This document shows positions 1 to 7,769 of a DNA stretch of 14,301 bases, piece by piece. Source of the stretch: DRTC01 sp964521025 (GTDB taxonomy: Bacteria > Cloacimonadota > Cloacimonadia > Cloacimonadales > TCS61); the NCBI GenBank assembly GCA_964521025.1, contig CAZFPK010000075.1, positions 1 to 14,301 on the forward strand, given 5' to 3'. Each line of letters opens with the position of its first letter. Within the stretch, counting starts at the first letter, position 1. The notes beneath the pieces were generated by a model, which worked only from the letters and a program-made list of their open reading frames with translations, was not told where the DNA came from and did no database searches. The translations under genes were made by a program, and so were the position numbers.

Positions 1-1
1 T

Positions 2-185
2 GTTTGATTTCTGATTTCCAGCAAAACAAGGATTGAAACATGAAAAATAAACCGGAACGATTAATTTTTCTCCGGTTTTATTTCTGATTTCCAGCAAAAC
101 AAGGATTGAAACCGCAATGCATGGGGGAAAGCCATATCCCGAAGTAGTTTGATTTCTGATATTTGGCTAAACAATACATTGATTT
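2..185 (+). CRISPR. Leader-distal end of a CRISPR array (3 repeats, 2 spacers, runs off left edge)
   Basis: Two near-identical 38-nt repeats lie at 2-39 and 75-112. They begin GTTTGATTTCTGAT (GTTTTATTT in the second, one mismatch) and end GGATTGAAAC. A third, decayed copy at 147-185 keeps the first 14 bases exactly but diverges afterwards, including about a one-base insertion, and ends ATTGATT. Spacers are 40-74 (35 nt) and 113-146 (34 nt). A 3' ATTGAAAC end is common in type I and type III repeats and, with decay at the right end, implies plus-strand transcription with the leader and newer spacers left of the window. Base 1 belongs to an earlier spacer. No cas gene is present here, so the type cannot be assigned. 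Confidence 0.9.
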
Positions 186-201
186 AGTGATCATCCCAAT
201 T

Positions 202-234
202 AAAAAAGCGATAATTGTAATTATCGCTTTTTTT
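202..234. terminator. Bidirectional Rho-independent terminator between CRISPR array and topA
   Basis: A perfect 8-bp stem GCGATAAT/ATTATCGC (208-215 and 220-227) with loop TGTA is flanked by an A-tract (202-207) and a T-tract (228-234). It can therefore stop transcripts from both directions: the CRISPR precursor on plus and the DUF494-topA transcript on minus, whose last gene ends at 276. Confidence 0.85.
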
Positions 235-246
235 GTAATCCAGATT

Positions 247-267
247 TCGGAATAAGTTCCGAACTAC
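247..267. repeat. Short interspersed element, copy 1 (GGAAnAAGTTCCGAACTAC core)
   Basis: These 21 bases recur at 7939-7959 with a single C/T difference, in the same orientation. The core GGAA(T/C)AAGTTCC is nearly self-complementary. Both copies are intergenic, here just after the topA stop codon. Function is unknown. Confidence 0.6.
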
Positions 268-275
268 GGGAATGA

Positions 276-2492
276 TCAATAAACCTCTTCTCCGCATTGG
301 GGGCATTTTTTAAATTTACCTTTTCCCTGGGTATATCGTTCTTCGAGGAAATAATACTCGCATTTCGGGCATTTCAAATCGATTGGTTTATTGTTGGAGA
401 TGTATTTGCATTCCGGGTATTTTGAGCAGGAATAAAAAAGTCGTCCTTTCCTGTTTTTCTTTTCGGTTATTTCTCCCTGTTGACATTGCGGACATTTAAT
501 TCCGAGAGTGAAAGGTTTTGTAAATTTACATTTAGGATAGTCGGAGCAGGCGATGAATTTCCCGAACCGACCATTTTTAATGAGCATATCATTTCCGCAT
601 TTCGGACATTTTTCCTGTAATTTTTCCGCTTCCAATATTTGGATATTCCCTTTTTCATCTCTGGAATAACTCTTTATATTTTTGCATGAAGGGAAATTTG
701 AGCAAGCCAGGAATTGTCCGTTCCTTCCCCATTTGAGAACCATTTTATTACCGCATTTATCACATTTAATATCTGTATCTTCGGTGATATTTTTCTTTGC
801 TTCCTTGAAATCCACTTTTCGGATCAGGTTGTTCATAGAATTATAATAATCCTCCAGTAATTTGTGCCAGACAACATTTCCATACTCGACCTCATCCAGG
901 CTGCTTTCCATTTCAGCAGTAAATTCGACATTGAAAAAATCCTCGAAATTCTCGATCAAGAAGCCATTTACGGTAATTCCTAATTCAGTTGGAAAAAACC
1001 GTTTTTTTTTCAGAACAACATATTTGCGATAGAGAATGGTCGAAGTAATGCTGGCATAAGTCGAAGGTCTTCCGATCCCTTTTGATTCCAGTTCTTTGAT
1101 CAAGGATGCTTCCGTAAAGCGGGAAGGAGGTTTGGTAAAGCGTTGTATTCCTTCTAACTTTTCAGGATAAAGAACATCATTTTGCTGATAAGCAGGATCG
1201 ATATTTTCCCCGAGATTGACATTCAGATGCGGAAACACTTCCATAAAACCTTTTTCTTCGATCGTACTCCCGACGGCACTGAATTCTGCTTTTCTCACTT
1301 TGATCTCGAGTTTTTTTGATTTCAGGAAAACAGGCTGCATTTGAGTCGCAACAAATTTCTGCCAGATGAGAGTATAAAGTCTGAGTTGATCCTTATCGAG
1401 ATAATTTGAGAGACTTTCCGGAGTTCGGAAAGGGTCGGTCGGTCGGATCGCTTCGTGTGCATCTTGAGCCGAACTTTTATTCTTATAGATTCTTGTTTTC
1501 GGATTCAGTTTCTTATCTCCAAATCTATCGGAAATCAACTTTCTACACGCATCGAGAGCTTCATTGGCAATGCGTAAGGAATCGGTTCGCATATATGTGA
1601 TCAGTCCGACCGTTTCTCCTTTCAGATCGATTCCCTCGTATAATTGCTGAGCAATCCGCATCGTATTTTTTGGAGAGAAATTCAGAAGTCTGGCTGCGTC
1701 CTGCTGCAAAGTACTGGTTATATAAGAAGGAGATGGTTGTATCTGGCGAGAAGTATCTTTTATTTCGGAAAGAATGAAATCTTTATCCCGGATTTCAGCG
1801 AGGATTTTATCTGCTTGTTCTTTTTTGGAAATTTCTATTTTTTTATTTTCCCATTTTTGAAGAACTGCTTTGAACGGAGGAAGGTCCTTTTTTTTGAGAA
1901 ATGCTTCGATATTCCAATATTCCTGGGGAACAAATTTTTGGATTTCTTCTTCCCGCTCACAAACCAGACGCAAAGCAACCGATTGAACTCTTCCAGCACT
2001 TAAATTTGTCGTAATGATCTTCCATAAAAGCGGACTGATATTATACCCGACGATTCGATCAAGGATCCTTCTCGCCTGCTGGGAATCTACTTTATTCTGA
2101 TCTATCTGTCCTGGATTTTTTACCGAATTGCGAATGGCACTTTTCGTGATCTCATTAAAAATGATCCTGTGCAGAGGTTTGCCTGCGATCTCTTTTTCCA
2201 GTAATTCAGAAAGATGCCAGGCAATTGCTTCTCCTTCGCGGTCATGATCGGATGCCAGGAATATTTCTTCGGCATTTTGAACTGCTTTCTTCAATTCGAG
2301 AACGATCTTTCTTTTTTTTTGATCTGTAACATATCTCGGTTTGAAATTATTTTTGACACTAACCCCGAATTCCTTTTTCGGTAAATCCCTGATGTGACCC
2401 ATCGAAGCTTTTATCACAAAATCTTTTCCTAAAAATTTACCGATCGTCTTTGCTTTTGCAGGTGATTCAACAATAATTAGATTTTTACTCAT
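276..2492 (-). CDS. topA: DNA topoisomerase I (type IA)
   Basis: This 738-aa type IA topoisomerase relaxes negatively supercoiled DNA by cutting one strand through a tyrosine-DNA link. The TOPRIM domain opens with IIVESPAKAKTIGKF (residues 6-20) and carries the metal-binding DHDREGE (82-88). SAGRVQS is at 165-171. The catalytic tyrosine lies in GLITYMRTDS, about Y300. The tail holds four zinc-finger units with cysteines at 577/580/597/603, 629/632/649/655, 667/670/689/695 and 708/711/730/733. The first three have the usual C-x2-C...C-x5-C form; the last is a rubredoxin-like C-x2-C...C-x2-C. The start has an AGGA box 8 nt upstream. It lies 9 bp after a DUF494 gene, so the two form an operon ending at the terminator at 202-234. 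The length is normal for the family. Confidence 0.97.
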   Translation of the reverse strand: MSKNLIIVESPAKAKTIGKFLGKDFVIKASMGHIRDLPKKEFGVSVKNNFKPRYVTDQKKRKIVLELKKAVQNAEEIFLASDHDREGEAIAWHLSELLEKEIAGKPLHRIIFNEITKSAIRNSVKNPGQIDQNKVDSQQARRILDRIVGYNISPLLWKIITTNLSAGRVQSVALRLVCEREEEIQKFVPQEYWNIEAFLKKKDLPPFKAVLQKWENKKIEISKKEQADKILAEIRDKDFILSEIKDTSRQIQPSPSYITSTLQQDAARLLNFSPKNTMRIAQQLYEGIDLKGETVGLITYMRTDSLRIANEALDACRKLISDRFGDKKLNPKTRIYKNKSSAQDAHEAIRPTDPFRTPESLSNYLDKDQLRLYTLIWQKFVATQMQPVFLKSKKLEIKVRKAEFSAVGSTIEEKGFMEVFPHLNVNLGENIDPAYQQNDVLYPEKLEGIQRFTKPPSRFTEASLIKELESKGIGRPSTYASITSTILYRKYVVLKKKRFFPTELGITVNGFLIENFEDFFNVEFTAEMESSLDEVEYGNVVWHKLLEDYYNSMNNLIRKVDFKEAKKNITEDTDIKCDKCGNKMVLKWGRNGQFLACSNFPSCKNIKSYSRDEKGNIQILEAEKLQEKCPKCGNDMLIKNGRFGKFIACSDYPKCKFTKPFTLGIKCPQCQQGEITEKKNRKGRLFYSCSKYPECKYISNNKPIDLKCPKCEYYFLEERYTQGKGKFKKCPQCGEEVY

Positions 2493-2501
2493 AAGAATTT
2501 C

Positions 2502-2936
2502 CTAATTCACATCTTCGGTAAAGTAAATTTCGCTGTCCTGTAAAAAAAAGATATCCATCAGATCCTTGATAGATACATCTCCCTGCCCGGAAAAGATCAG
2601 AAAATTGACGATGTCATCCATCATCTTCTTGGTAATTTTTCTTTTCATAAATGTATTCAACTGCATAGATAATGAAATAATTTTTTCAAACATGAATTTA
2701 TCAATCGATTTTATCTCCAAAAGATGCATTAAATAACCGAATGCTTCGGTAGATAACACTTTCTTCTCATCGGCTGATAAAACGCGATTATAAGTTTCCG
2801 GTTCTTTTTCCTCGAGAATTGCTTCGATAAACAATTTCAGTTCATCTTCGGTCATTCCGAGTCTTTTCAGTTTTGCTTTTGATGGTTTATCTTCCAAAAC
2901 TACATCTAATAGATCTTCAAATCTACCTGGCTCCAT
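2502..2936 (-). CDS. Smg/DUF494 family protein
   Basis: A 144-aa soluble, mostly helical acidic protein without signal peptide or membrane segment. From memory of E. coli Smg, the stretch from RVLSADEKKVLSTEAFGYLM (51-70) through MDDIVNFLIFSG (106-117) follows the family pattern (RxYTxxEccrL..xxxGFLxfLexxxxL...RExVIeR...). The family has no established biochemical role; in E. coli smg sits near dprA and the topA-like zinc-finger gene yrdD. Here it directly precedes full-length topA with a 9-bp gap, which suggests coexpression and perhaps a role tied to DNA topology or uptake (inference). The start is supported by AAGGA 7 nt upstream of the ATG. The N-terminal 50 residues match the family less clearly. 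Confidence 0.8.
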   Translation of the reverse strand: MEPGRFEDLLDVVLEDKPSKAKLKRLGMTEDELKLFIEAILEEKEPETYNRVLSADEKKVLSTEAFGYLMHLLEIKSIDKFMFEKIISLSMQLNTFMKRKITKKMMDDIVNFLIFSGQGDVSIKDLMDIFFLQDSEIYFTEDVN

Positions 2937-2969
2937 TATTCCATCCTTGTATTTTTTTTCTTCGAGTAT

Positions 2970-2998
2970 CTATCTCTCGACTTCCCGAATTTAGTCAA
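2970..2998 (-). promoter_or_regulatory. Possible promoter for the DUF494-topA operon
   Basis: On the minus strand TTGACT (2998-2993) is followed 17 nt later by AGATAG, a poor -10 match, 34 nt before the DUF494 start codon. The position is plausible, but only the -35 half is convincing, and the FCB-like -7 motif seen before other genes here is absent. Confidence 0.3.
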
Positions 2999-3028
2999 GA
3001 ATTCTTTTCTATGAAAACATTTATTTCC

Positions 3029-3051
3029 TAAAAAATATAGAACTTATATTT
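3029..3051 (-). terminator. Weak terminator-like hairpin after secA
   Basis: Just after the secA stop, the minus strand forms AAATATA-AGTTC-TATATTT followed by more T residues. The stem is entirely A-T, so it would be weak, but stem, 5-nt loop and T-run are arranged as in an intrinsic terminator. It would separate secA from the DUF494-topA unit, which then uses its own promoter. Confidence 0.35.
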
Positions 3052-3065
3052 GCTTATTTCTAAAT

Positions 3066-6000
3066 CTAATCATTTACGATTCTACCACAACATTTTTTAT
3101 ATTTTTTTCCACTTCCACAAGGACAAGGTTCATTCCTGCCGACTTTCATTTCCACGACCCGCGGTTTTAATTTCGGTTTTTCTCCAGTCGGAGGTTTGGG
3201 AGGTGCTGTTCCCGCTTGTCTGAATGCGGAACTTTTTCTTTTATCGAAGGCAGAACTTTCAGCATGCTGCAGTTGAGCCATCTGGAGGAAGTCGTTTATT
3301 CTATCAGGAGCGATCAGGTAAGTTGTGAATACTCTCCGGGTAACATTACGGTTGATATTGGAAACGAGAGTCTGAAAAAGATTGAAAGATTCCTTTTTAT
3401 ATTCTATTAATGGGTCCTTTTGAGCATACGCTCGGAAGCTTATTCCTTCTCTTAAAAGATCCATTTCATGCAGATGATCTCGCCATAACTCATCGACAAC
3501 GATCAACAGGGATCTGCGTTCTATTTCCCGCATCTGTTCGGACAAAAATTCTTCTTCTCTTTTTTCATAAGCTTTCAAGATCGCATTCTCGATATTTTCT
3601 GTGAGATTTGATAAAGTCAGATTATCACCGGTAATTTCCGATTTCTTGATATTGACATTCAGATTTGTTCTTATCCAGGTTAAAATACCATCGATATCCC
3701 AGTTTTCCTGGTATTGCTCAACTCCGATGCTGGTCTCGATCAATTCAGAGATCGTATCTTTGATCATATCGATGATCTCGAATTTCAGATCATACCCTTT
3801 CAGTACATTTTTCCGGTAAGTGTAAATAACTTCCCTTTGCTGATTCATCACTTCGTCATATTTGATCAACTGCTTCCTGATCTCGAAGTTGTATGCTTCG
3901 ACTCTTTTCTGGGCTTTCTCGACTGCTTTTGTCATCCAGGGATGAGTAATTGCTTCATTGTCTTTGATTCCCATTTTCATCATCATAGGAGCGATTCGTT
4001 CCGAACCGAAAAGCCGCATCAGGTCATCTTCCAAGGAAAGATAAAACCTCGAAGTTCCCGGGTCTCCCTGGCGACCGCTTCTTCCCCGCAGCTGCCTGTC
4101 GATTCTCCTGCTTTCATGTCTTTCCGTTCCAATCACATGCAGTCCGTCATGAGGAAGTCCGAAAGGATTTTCCTCCGAGATCCTGTCACTCGATTTCAGG
4201 TATTGTTCTTTTTCCTTCGTAACAACAGTTTTCCCGAGTTTGATATCAGTTCCTCTTCCCGCCATATTCGTAGCGATCGTAACAGAACCGGTTTCTCCCG
4301 CATAAGTTATGATCTCGGCTTCTTTTTCATGATATTTTGCATTGAGAACATTATGTTTGATATTCCTTCGCCGAAGAAGACGACTCAAAGTTTCCGAGAC
4401 TTCAACGGAAACAGTTCCTACCAAGATCGGTTTTCTTTTTTGATGCCAGTAGTCTATTTCATCGATAATGGCTCGATATTTCTCATTTTTTGTCAGGTAA
4501 ATAACATCATTATGATCGATCCTGGAAATAGGAAGATTTGTCGGGATAACAGTTACGGGCAATTTGTAAATCTCCATAAATTCTGCTTCTTCCGTAACCG
4601 CTGTTCCGGTCATACCGGCAAGTTTATCATACATTCTGAAATAATTCTGCAGAGTGATCGTGGCAAATGTCTGCGTTGCTTCTTCGATAGTAACACTTTC
4701 TTTTGCTTCGAGGGCTTGATGCAGACCGTCACTGAACCGCCTGCCGGGCATCATCCTGCCCGTGAATTCATCGACGATCTGGACCTTATTCTCGACAACC
4801 ACATAATCCACATCTTTCTCGAATAAAGTATAACTTTTCAGCAGCTGCTTGATATTATGAAGTTTCTCGTTCTTGTCCATGAATTTGGATGTTACTTCTT
4901 CTTTTAATCTCGCTTTTTTCTGGAAAGAAAGTTTTTCATCGCGATCGACTTTATCGAGAGCTTCATCGAGCTGTTCGAGGATAAAAAGATCCGGTTCTTT
5001 TTTGGAAACAAGATCATTCCCTTTTTCGGAAAGTTCGACACTGTTATGTTTTTCCTCGACCACATAAAAAAGTTCCGCATCGATCTCGTGCATTTTTTTA
5101 TCCCGGATATAATATCCTTCATGATCGAGTGTTAACTTTTTTAGTTCTCCCTGCTTCATCAACTTCATAAAAGATTTATTTTTAGGAGCAGACCTGCTGA
5201 TCAACAAAAGCAGTTTCCCAACAACATCCGCATCATATTGTTCCTGATCCAGTTCATTTTTTACATCTGATAAAAAGCGTTTAACCAGCAGATTTTGAGC
5301 ATTAACAAGTTTCAAAATTACAGGTTTCAATTCTTTGTAAAAATTCTTACTCTCCTGAACAGGACCGCTGATTATCAAAGGAGTCCTCGCTTCATCGATG
5401 AGAACGCTGTCAACCTCGTCCACGATTGCATACTGATGTTTTCTCTGTACCAGGTTCTGTTCGGAAATCGCCATATTGTCCCGCAAATAATCGAATCCGA
5501 ATTCACTGTTCGTACCATAAGTTACATCACAATTATAGGCGGCGTTGCGTTCTTCGGGAGATAAACCGCCGATATTAACTCCAACTTTCATTCCGTGAAA
5601 ATCGAAGATAGGTCCCATCCATTCTGCATCTCGTTGAGCAAGATAACCATTAACCGTAACCAGGTGAACCCCATGACCGATGAGAGCGTTCAGGAATAAA
5701 GGTAGCGTCGCCACCAGGGTTTTACCTTCGCCGGTTGCCATTTCCGCAATTTTTCCTTCATGCAAAACAATCGCTCCGATCAGCTGGACATCGAAAGGGA
5801 TCATATTCCAGACAGCTTTATGTCCGCGAACTTCATATTCAAAGCCGATCAACCGCCGACAGGTATCTTTGATTATCGCATAAACTTCGGGAAGGTGTTC
5901 ATCGAGAATCGTTTGAGTAAGTTGTTTCAAGTTTTCTTTGAGTTTATCGATCTCATTTCCAATCGAATTTTTCTTGTTTTCATCCGGTTCGAGCTGGTAT

Positions 6001-6212
6001 TTTTTCTGTAGTTCACTCAGTTCGTTCTCTTGATCTTCGAGTTTGCTTCTAATATCTTTTTTAATTTCCTGGATCCTCGTTTTGAGTTCAGTATCAGACA
6101 TTTTTTCCAGACCGGGAAAAAATTCTTTGATCTGCTGCAGGATTGGAGATATTTTCTTCATTTCCCTTTGATAAGGATCTCCAAATATCTTTTTGGTCAA
6201 AACTTTCAACAT
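3066..6212 (-). CDS. secA: Preprotein translocase ATPase SecA
   Basis: SecA drives unfolded preproteins through the SecYEG channel by ATP hydrolysis at the inner membrane. The 1048-aa product begins MLKVLTKKIFGDPYQREMKK, the normal family start. Walker A is GEGKT (161-165), Walker B/DEAD-like box is DEVDS (265-269), and VDEFTGRMMPGRR marks the substrate-crosslinking/NBD1 junction near 480-492. GMTGTA and IATNMAGRGTDIKLG mark the helicase core. The tail has a zinc motif CPCGSGKKYKKCC (1030-1042) for SecB/ribosome contact. It is longer than E. coli SecA (901 aa), mainly because of extra sequence between DEVD and VDEFTGR, as in Bacteroidota-type SecA. The reading frame stays open 18 codons upstream to a TTG at 6266, but that TTG is the TTGACA of a probable promoter; the ATG at 6212 has AGGTG 8 nt upstream and the family N-terminus. 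Confidence 0.97.
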   Translation of the reverse strand: MLKVLTKKIFGDPYQREMKKISPILQQIKEFFPGLEKMSDTELKTRIQEIKKDIRSKLEDQENELSELQKKYQLEPDENKKNSIGNEIDKLKENLKQLTQTILDEHLPEVYAIIKDTCRRLIGFEYEVRGHKAVWNMIPFDVQLIGAIVLHEGKIAEMATGEGKTLVATLPLFLNALIGHGVHLVTVNGYLAQRDAEWMGPIFDFHGMKVGVNIGGLSPEERNAAYNCDVTYGTNSEFGFDYLRDNMAISEQNLVQRKHQYAIVDEVDSVLIDEARTPLIISGPVQESKNFYKELKPVILKLVNAQNLLVKRFLSDVKNELDQEQYDADVVGKLLLLISRSAPKNKSFMKLMKQGELKKLTLDHEGYYIRDKKMHEIDAELFYVVEEKHNSVELSEKGNDLVSKKEPDLFILEQLDEALDKVDRDEKLSFQKKARLKEEVTSKFMDKNEKLHNIKQLLKSYTLFEKDVDYVVVENKVQIVDEFTGRMMPGRRFSDGLHQALEAKESVTIEEATQTFATITLQNYFRMYDKLAGMTGTAVTEEAEFMEIYKLPVTVIPTNLPISRIDHNDVIYLTKNEKYRAIIDEIDYWHQKRKPILVGTVSVEVSETLSRLLRRRNIKHNVLNAKYHEKEAEIITYAGETGSVTIATNMAGRGTDIKLGKTVVTKEKEQYLKSSDRISEENPFGLPHDGLHVIGTERHESRRIDRQLRGRSGRQGDPGTSRFYLSLEDDLMRLFGSERIAPMMMKMGIKDNEAITHPWMTKAVEKAQKRVEAYNFEIRKQLIKYDEVMNQQREVIYTYRKNVLKGYDLKFEIIDMIKDTISELIETSIGVEQYQENWDIDGILTWIRTNLNVNIKKSEITGDNLTLSNLTENIENAILKAYEKREEEFLSEQMREIERRSLLIVVDELWRDHLHEMDLLREGISFRAYAQKDPLIEYKKESFNLFQTLVSNINRNVTRRVFTTYLIAPDRINDFLQMAQLQHAESSAFDKRKSSAFRQAGTAPPKPPTGEKPKLKPRVVEMKVGRNEPCPCGSGKKYKKCCGRIVND

Positions 6213-6236
6213 AATCGACACCTGATAAATTTTGAA

Positions 6237-6266
6237 CAATCCTTTTTGGACTCGTTTGTATGTCAA
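6237..6266 (-). promoter_or_regulatory. Probable secA promoter (TTGACA ... ATTG)
   Basis: On the minus strand TTGACA (6266-6261) is followed by a weak -7-like AAGGATTG ending at 6237, 24 nt before the secA ATG. The outer dimension of 30 nt is close to the 29 nt seen upstream of three other genes in this window. The GTTTGtatgtCAAAC dyad overlaps the -35 box. Confidence 0.4.
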
Positions 6267-6345
6267 ACAATTTGCTGAAAACTTCTTATAGAGAGAATTG
6301 AAACAGAAGGAAGTTTGTTTGATGGTTTCCTAAAAAGTCAGATAT

Positions 6346-6407
6346 TGTCATTCTGTCCATTCTCCGTAGCAAACTGCGAAGGATGAAAGCTTAGTTGCAG
6401 AATCTCA
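6346..6407. repeat. Possible degenerate interspersed element (TGTCATTCTG ... AGAATCTCA)
   Basis: The 388-bp gap between the divergent secA and diguanylate cyclase genes contains the ends TGTCATTCTG (6346-6355) and AGAATCTCA (6399-6407) around a GAAGGATGAA core. These words resemble widespread intergenic elements of FCB-group and other genomes, judged from memory only. A further repeat-like phrase, AGCCTGTCGAAAGACC, follows near 6448-6463. No credible gene was seen in this gap. Confidence 0.35.
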
Positions 6408-6547
6408 TAACTTTTTGTTAGTATCGGCTTTACAATGCATTTTCCAGAGCCTGTCGAAAGACCCATGATCACAGATATAAATGATTTTTGAGAGTTCATC
6501 AAACTTGAATTTTCTTATAAAAATACATATATTCACGACAGAAATTA

Positions 6548-6576
6548 TTGACATAAAATAAATAAATAAAATTTTG
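6548..6576 (+). promoter_or_regulatory. Probable promoter of the diguanylate cyclase gene (FCB-like -33/-7)
   Basis: TTGACA (6548-6553) is followed by an A/T-only spacer and AAATTTTG (6569-6576), matching TAnnTTTG at five of six fixed positions with TTG-N18 spacing. An AGGA box (6590-6593) and the ATG at 6601 follow immediately, giving a short leader. Confidence 0.5.
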
Positions 6577-6600
6577 CATTCTTGAAAATAGGAAATTATC

Positions 6601-7668
6601 ATGAGAAATGAGAAAGAATTCAAGAGCATAGGATTATCTCAATATGAGATTCTACGAGACATCGGCAAAGCTCTAAGTTCATCTCTGGAAATGAATGATG
6701 TCCTTAAATTGATTATGGACTCAATTGGGAAATATTATAAACCTTCGAATTGGTCATTGTTACTTGTTGACGAGGAGAAACTCGATCTTTTTTTTGTTAT
6801 TGTCGTTGGTGAATCGAGTCATAAAATCAAAGATAAAAGGTTGAAAATCGGAGATGGGATTGCCGGTTGGTCGGTTAAAAACAATAAGACTGTGACCATA
6901 AAAAAAGCATATGAAGATAAAAGATTCAACAAAAATTTTGATAAACAATCTGGTTTTAAAACGGAGACGATTATCTGTGTTCCTCTTATTAACAAAGGTA
7001 AAGCATTAGGAGTTATTGAACTAATTAATGTTGATCTTTCACTCTTTGGAGAACCTTACCTGGATCTTCTGGAATCACTAGCTGATTTTGCGGCTATCGC
7101 ACTGGGGAATGCTCGTTACCTTGAACAGATCAAGGAACTATCGGTTCGTGATGATTGTACGAAACTTTTTAATTCCCGGTATATGGTTGAACTATTTGAG
7201 GTAGAATTAACTAGGTCTAAAAGACACAAGTATAAATTTTCAGTTGTTTTTCTCGATCTCGACCATTTCAAAAATGTAAACGATAATTACGGACATCTAA
7301 TCGGATCTCAGCTTCTAAGAAACATTGCTGATATACTGCTATCGAGCATTCGAAAATCAGATTGGGCAATTCGATATGGTGGTGATGAATTCGTTTTGAT
7401 CTTAACTGAAACAGGAAAAAAAGAAGCCTTACATTTGACAGAAAGAATAAGACATAGATTGAATAAAGCGGTTTTTTTTACTGAAGAAAATTATAATATC
7501 AAAGTCACAGCGAGCTTTGGGATCGCAGTTTATCCGGATGATGCCAAAACAACGGATGAAATCATTGGTCTGGCAGATAATGCTATGTATAAAGTTAAAA
7601 ATTCAGGTAGGAATAATATCCTTGTTGCTGAAAAAGAGAAAAGTTTCCTGAAAAAATTAGTCCTTTAG
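6601..7668 (+). CDS. GAF-GGDEF diguanylate cyclase
   Basis: This 355-aa soluble protein should make cyclic di-GMP from two GTP. A GAF sensor domain spans about 15-172 (IGDGIAGWSV at 83-92, ICVPLINKGKALGVIELIN at 125-143). The cyclase domain spans about 180-345: metal-site D219 in FLDLDHFKNVND, active-site loop RYGGDEF with GGDEF at 260-264, and ASFGIAVYP near 304-312. RKSD (251-254) lies five residues before GGDEF, the exact spacing of the RxxD product-inhibition site. The usual linker DxLTGLxNRR reads DDCTKLFNSRY, a mild divergence. There is no transmembrane segment, so the input signal is probably a small cytoplasmic ligand bound by GAF. AGGA is 7 nt before the ATG. The gene stands alone and is the only convincing plus-strand gene in the window; no phosphodiesterase or PilZ partner is nearby. 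Confidence 0.95.
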   Translation: MRNEKEFKSIGLSQYEILRDIGKALSSSLEMNDVLKLIMDSIGKYYKPSNWSLLLVDEEKLDLFFVIVVGESSHKIKDKRLKIGDGIAGWSVKNNKTVTIKKAYEDKRFNKNFDKQSGFKTETIICVPLINKGKALGVIELINVDLSLFGEPYLDLLESLADFAAIALGNARYLEQIKELSVRDDCTKLFNSRYMVELFEVELTRSKRHKYKFSVVFLDLDHFKNVNDNYGHLIGSQLLRNIADILLSSIRKSDWAIRYGGDEFVLILTETGKKEALHLTERIRHRLNKAVFFTEENYNIKVTASFGIAVYPDDAKTTDEIIGLADNAMYKVKNSGRNNILVAEKEKSFLKKLVL

Positions 7669-7691
7669 AATTAGTTTTAATTCATCAAAAT

Positions 7692-7731
7692 AAAAAAATC
7701 TCCGGAAATCCACTTGCGGGGACTTCCGGAG
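7692..7731 (-). terminator. Intrinsic terminator, best oriented for minus-strand transcripts
   Basis: Stem CTCCGGAA/TTCCGGAG (7700-7707 and 7724-7731), with further G-C pairing possible inside, is followed on the minus strand by ATTTTTTTA. On the plus strand only ATTAAATTT follows, so it would serve the diguanylate cyclase poorly. It could end a long transcript from the beta-helix gene (8419-10068), which would place the 21-bp minisatellite in that gene's 3' untranslated region. Confidence 0.65.
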
Positions 7732-7769
7732 TTATTAAATTTAATTAGATATACAGACTTTTCACGGAA

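Noticed and set aside
3714..4826. 370-residue plus-strand frame within secA
   Set aside because: It is the antisense of strongly conserved SecA motifs; Ser/Phe-rich composition is typical of a shadow frame.
6405..6629. 74-residue minus-strand frame overlapping the diguanylate cyclase start
   Set aside because: It would start inside a well-supported gene, covers that gene's promoter and ribosome site, and shows no domain.
7692..7731. Terminator for the diguanylate cyclase gene
   Set aside because: The T-run lies on the other side of the stem, so it fits minus-strand transcripts; use by the plus-strand gene is possible but weak.
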